Source: Comamonas sp. BIGb0152
GTDB taxonomy: Bacteria; Pseudomonadota; Gammaproteobacteria; Burkholderiales; Burkholderiaceae_C
Direction of reading: 5' to 3'
Assembly (NCBI RefSeq): GCF_024809975.1
Contig: NZ_JANUDY010000004.1
Span: 393,897 to 457,896 of the forward strand
DNA length: 64,000 bases
The translations under genes were made by a program, and so were the position numbers. Below, in pieces: positions 61,992 to 64,000 of this stretch. Every line of letters begins with the position of its first letter. The stretch's first letter is position 1. The notes under the pieces were generated by a model that was not told where the DNA came from, searched no databases, and saw only the letters and a program-made list of their open reading frames with translations.

Positions 61992-64000
61992 GGTATTTTT
62001 ATTGCTGTATCAAGCAAACCAGTAGTTTCATCAATGAACCAAAGCTCCCCATTCCCTAACTTCTCATCGCAGTTCATTTCGCAATCATTTTTATCATCCG
62101 AGAAAGCTGAACACTCACGGCCTTTGCTATTGTTGTGATAATCCATAATTTCTTCTTTTTCAGGTTGTTTACGTTTTTGGGTCCCGTATACCTCATGGGT
62201 ATCACCTACCTTTTTTGCCTGTTCAACACCCATTCTTAGACTCATGATGCAGGACCAGTAGCAGTGTCTGAATGCATCTCCGACCCCATTATGAAGCTCG
62301 TGAATCGCGAATTTCTCTTTAGACCTTTTAAATGCTTCTGAATTATCAGCTCTAGTATTCCATGCATCTAATGGCCCAATATTCCAAATGTGAGCAATCT
62401 CTTCTATCAGCCCTAAAGAATCATATTTCGTTAATGGATTGCGAACATACCCACTCGAATGAAGTCCTCCAAGCAAACCGATTGGGTCTTGGTTAATATA
62501 ATCACCTACTCCCGGCTCATAATACCGATGCCGGTTGTAATAAAGCCCCGTCTCCCCATCCGCATGCTGCCCCGGCAACCGAATCGGCTGGTACAAATCC
62601 CCCGGGTTATGCTCCGCCCTCACATTCCCCCAGGCATCTAATTGCACCGCCCAATCCAGCCGGCTGTCTTCCCGGATCAGCGCATTGGGCGTTCCCAGGT
62701 GGTCGCAGAGGTAGTGGCGAATCTCTACCTTTTGCTCCGCTTCTTGGCGTTGGTCGCTCACCGTTTGCTCGTAGTCCTGCAGCTGCTCGCGCATAAAGGC
62801 CTGCACATCCTTGGACATGGACATAAAGGCTATGTTCTGGGGCAGGGATGCGTTGAGCGCTTTGATATCTGCGAGGGCGCTGCGCAAGGCGTCTTGCACC
62901 ACGCCTGGTGAGGTGTTGGCCAGCAGTGCATCGCCCAGGTCTGGTTCGGCTTTGCTGGCTCTTCGCAGCTGGATGAGTGGGGTAAACGACCCTGGCTCGT
63001 AGATGGTGTGGATGACTTCTGGTTGGGCTGCACCGTCGTCATCTTTGGCGTTGGCGCTGTTGAAGCGCTCGGTGTGGATGAGGCGGTCGCCGTCCCAGCC
63101 GAAGTAATCTGTTTCGCTCAGGTCACCTGCTTCTGAGTTGGCCGGCATGCTGTATTTGGCTAGTCGCCGTCCAAAGGCGTCATAACGGTACTGCTGGGCG
63201 GTTCGTTTTTCGTTGTCTGTGACGATTACCTGCACCAGTTGGTTGCCACTGTCATACATCAGCTCCAGCTTGCGGCCCGTGGCGTCGTCCAGGCTCTGCA
63301 CCCGGTTGCCTCGGCTGTCATATTCGTAGTGGATCTTTGCGCCTTGGCTGCTCGCGTCTTCCTGGTTTTCGTAATAGGCCACGCGGTTGCCGGCCCAGCG
63401 TTTGCTGGTGTGCAGCGGCTGGTTGCTGCTGGGGTCAGGATCCGCCTGCAACGGATTGAAGTCGCTGCGCAGCAGTTGCTCTTTGGTGATGGGGTTGGCT
63501 TGAGCGGCGGCGCGTTGTTGGGCACGCAGGCGGTCGGTTTCGTTAAGGTGGCCGGTGATGGCGTCTGGGGTTGCGGGCTTTGTCTCTGGCCCGGCGATGG
63601 GCAGGCGGTTGCCTGCTGGGTCAAACTGCCAGCGCTGCGAGCCAGCATGCGGCGTGTGGGAGCCTGTCAGGCGCCCCGCTGCGTCGTAGGCAAAGCGGCT
63701 GATGCCGGCGTGGCTGCGCATGCCAACCATTTGGCCCAGGCTGTCGTAGTAGTACTGCTTGGCGCTCATGGCGCCGAGCAGCGTTGGTGGCACGCGGCGG
63801 GTGTTGCCACCGCCTTGGGATGCCCCTGGGATGGAGAGCATGTCATCCAGCGCACTGCCTTGCTCCAGGCCCAGCCACTGCATGGTTTCCATGCGCCCAG
63901 CTGCATCCCAGCCGAGCTTGCGGTAGAGGGGTTTGGCGGTGTTCTCGCCAGGTGTTTGGCTATTGATATCAGTGAGGACTTGGCGGTGGATCTCTCGGTG
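61988..64000 (-). CDS. RHS-repeat protein with C-terminal toxin-like domain (5' end outside window)
   Basis: The frame is open to the right edge (about 670 codons visible; no start within the window). YD/RHS repeats are abundant (YYYDSLGQMVG, RFAYDAAGRLTGS, IHYEYDSRGNRVQSLDD, YRYDAFGRRLAKY, YFGWDGDRLIHTE). The conserved RHS end is HLGTPNALI then YYNRHRYYEPGVGDYINQDPIGLLGG, followed by NPLTKYDSLGL. The remaining 139 residues are a distinct AT-rich tip with HNGVGDAFRHCYWSC, GDTHE and MDYHNNSKGRE, resembling from memory the DUF6973 domain of predicted toxins. Rhs proteins deliver such tips through type VI or other secretion systems. A 4-base overlap joins it to the candidate immunity gene. Confidence 0.9.
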   Translation of the reverse strand, partial: HREIHRQVLTDINSQTPGENTAKPLYRKLGWDAAGRMETMQWLGLEQGSALDDMLSIPGASQGGGNTRRVPPTLLGAMSAKQYYYDSLGQMVGMRSHAGISRFAYDAAGRLTGSHTPHAGSQRWQFDPAGNRLPIAGPETKPATPDAITGHLNETDRLRAQQRAAAQANPITKEQLLRSDFNPLQADPDPSSNQPLHTSKRWAGNRVAYYENQEDASSQGAKIHYEYDSRGNRVQSLDDATGRKLELMYDSGNQLVQVIVTDNEKRTAQQYRYDAFGRRLAKYSMPANSEAGDLSETDYFGWDGDRLIHTERFNSANAKDDDGAAQPEVIHTIYEPGSFTPLIQLRRASKAEPDLGDALLANTSPGVVQDALRSALADIKALNASLPQNIAFMSMSKDVQAFMREQLQDYEQTVSDQRQEAEQKVEIRHYLCDHLGTPNALIREDSRLDWAVQLDAWGNVRAEHNPGDLYQPIRLPGQHADGETGLYYNRHRYYEPGVGDYINQDPIGLLGGLHSSGYVRNPLTKYDSLGLIEEIAHIWNIGPLDAWNTRADNSEAFKRSKEKFAIHELHNGVGDAFRHCYWSCIMSLRMGVEQAKKVGDTHEVYGTQKRKQPEKEEIMDYHNNSKGRECSAFSDDKNDCEMNCDEKLGNGELWFIDETTGLLDTAIKIP

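Overview
The window is GC-rich, densely packed bacterial chromosome. Its gene content (Bug-type tricarboxylate-binding protein, RpiR- and LysR-controlled catabolic loci, PrkA-YeaH-SpoVR, PhoX, folate and tRNA genes) fits a betaproteobacterium of the Comamonadaceae, probably Comamonas or a close relative. That is an inference from gene families, not from a marker gene. No rRNA, tRNA or CRISPR array was seen. Both ends cut through a gene: a soluble lytic transglycosylase on the left and an Rhs protein on the right.

Layout. 1-7.5 kb: lytic transglycosylase, 5-formyl-THF cyclo-ligase, a GST, a membrane-anchored unknown, an amino-acid binding protein divergent from an RpiR regulator, and the tRNA CCA enzyme. 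7.5-12.4 kb: a prkA-yeaH-spoVR operon. 12.4-15.4 kb: a short palindromic element, a four-repeat Pho box, a Tat-exported PhoX lipoprotein, and thioredoxin 2. 15.4-22.1 kb: an EEP phosphohydrolase, a TetR/ADH/SDR unit with two similar operators, and a LysR gene divergent from two tandem agmatine deiminases, one cytosolic and one with an export signal. 22.1-31.8 kb: a Ugp glycerol-3-phosphate ABC system (order C-B-A-E), small unknowns, a YtcJ-like amidohydrolase and a BetT-like choline carrier. 32.2-36.4 kb: a TauABCD-like sulfonate uptake and desulfonation set. 36.9-43 kb: MidA-like methyltransferase, pteridine-reductase-like SDR, FolB, TtcA, a DUF4136 lipoprotein, a histidine phosphatase and a LysR regulator.

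43-52.7 kb is the most distinctive chromosomal part. ruvB and ruvA lie on the same strand but are separated by four related secreted trypsin-like proteases. A 290-bp miniature inverted-repeat element sits directly before ruvB, and its terminal repeat supplies the stop codon of the last protease gene. A second, smaller palindromic element family has one copy inside the array (48.3 kb) and one near prkA (12.46 kb).

52.8-59.7 kb returns to ordinary genes: PhoH, YbeY, a TauE/SafE permease, a LysR regulator, an acyl-CoA dehydrogenase with a cupin and a Bug-type binding protein, and a DHFR-like reductase. From about 59.9 kb to 62.5 kb base composition becomes AT-rich. Here lie the C-terminal toxin-like tip of an Rhs protein, a translationally coupled candidate immunity gene, and a train of small unrecognised secreted or membrane proteins. 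This polymorphic-toxin tail is the best candidate for undescribed biology in the window.
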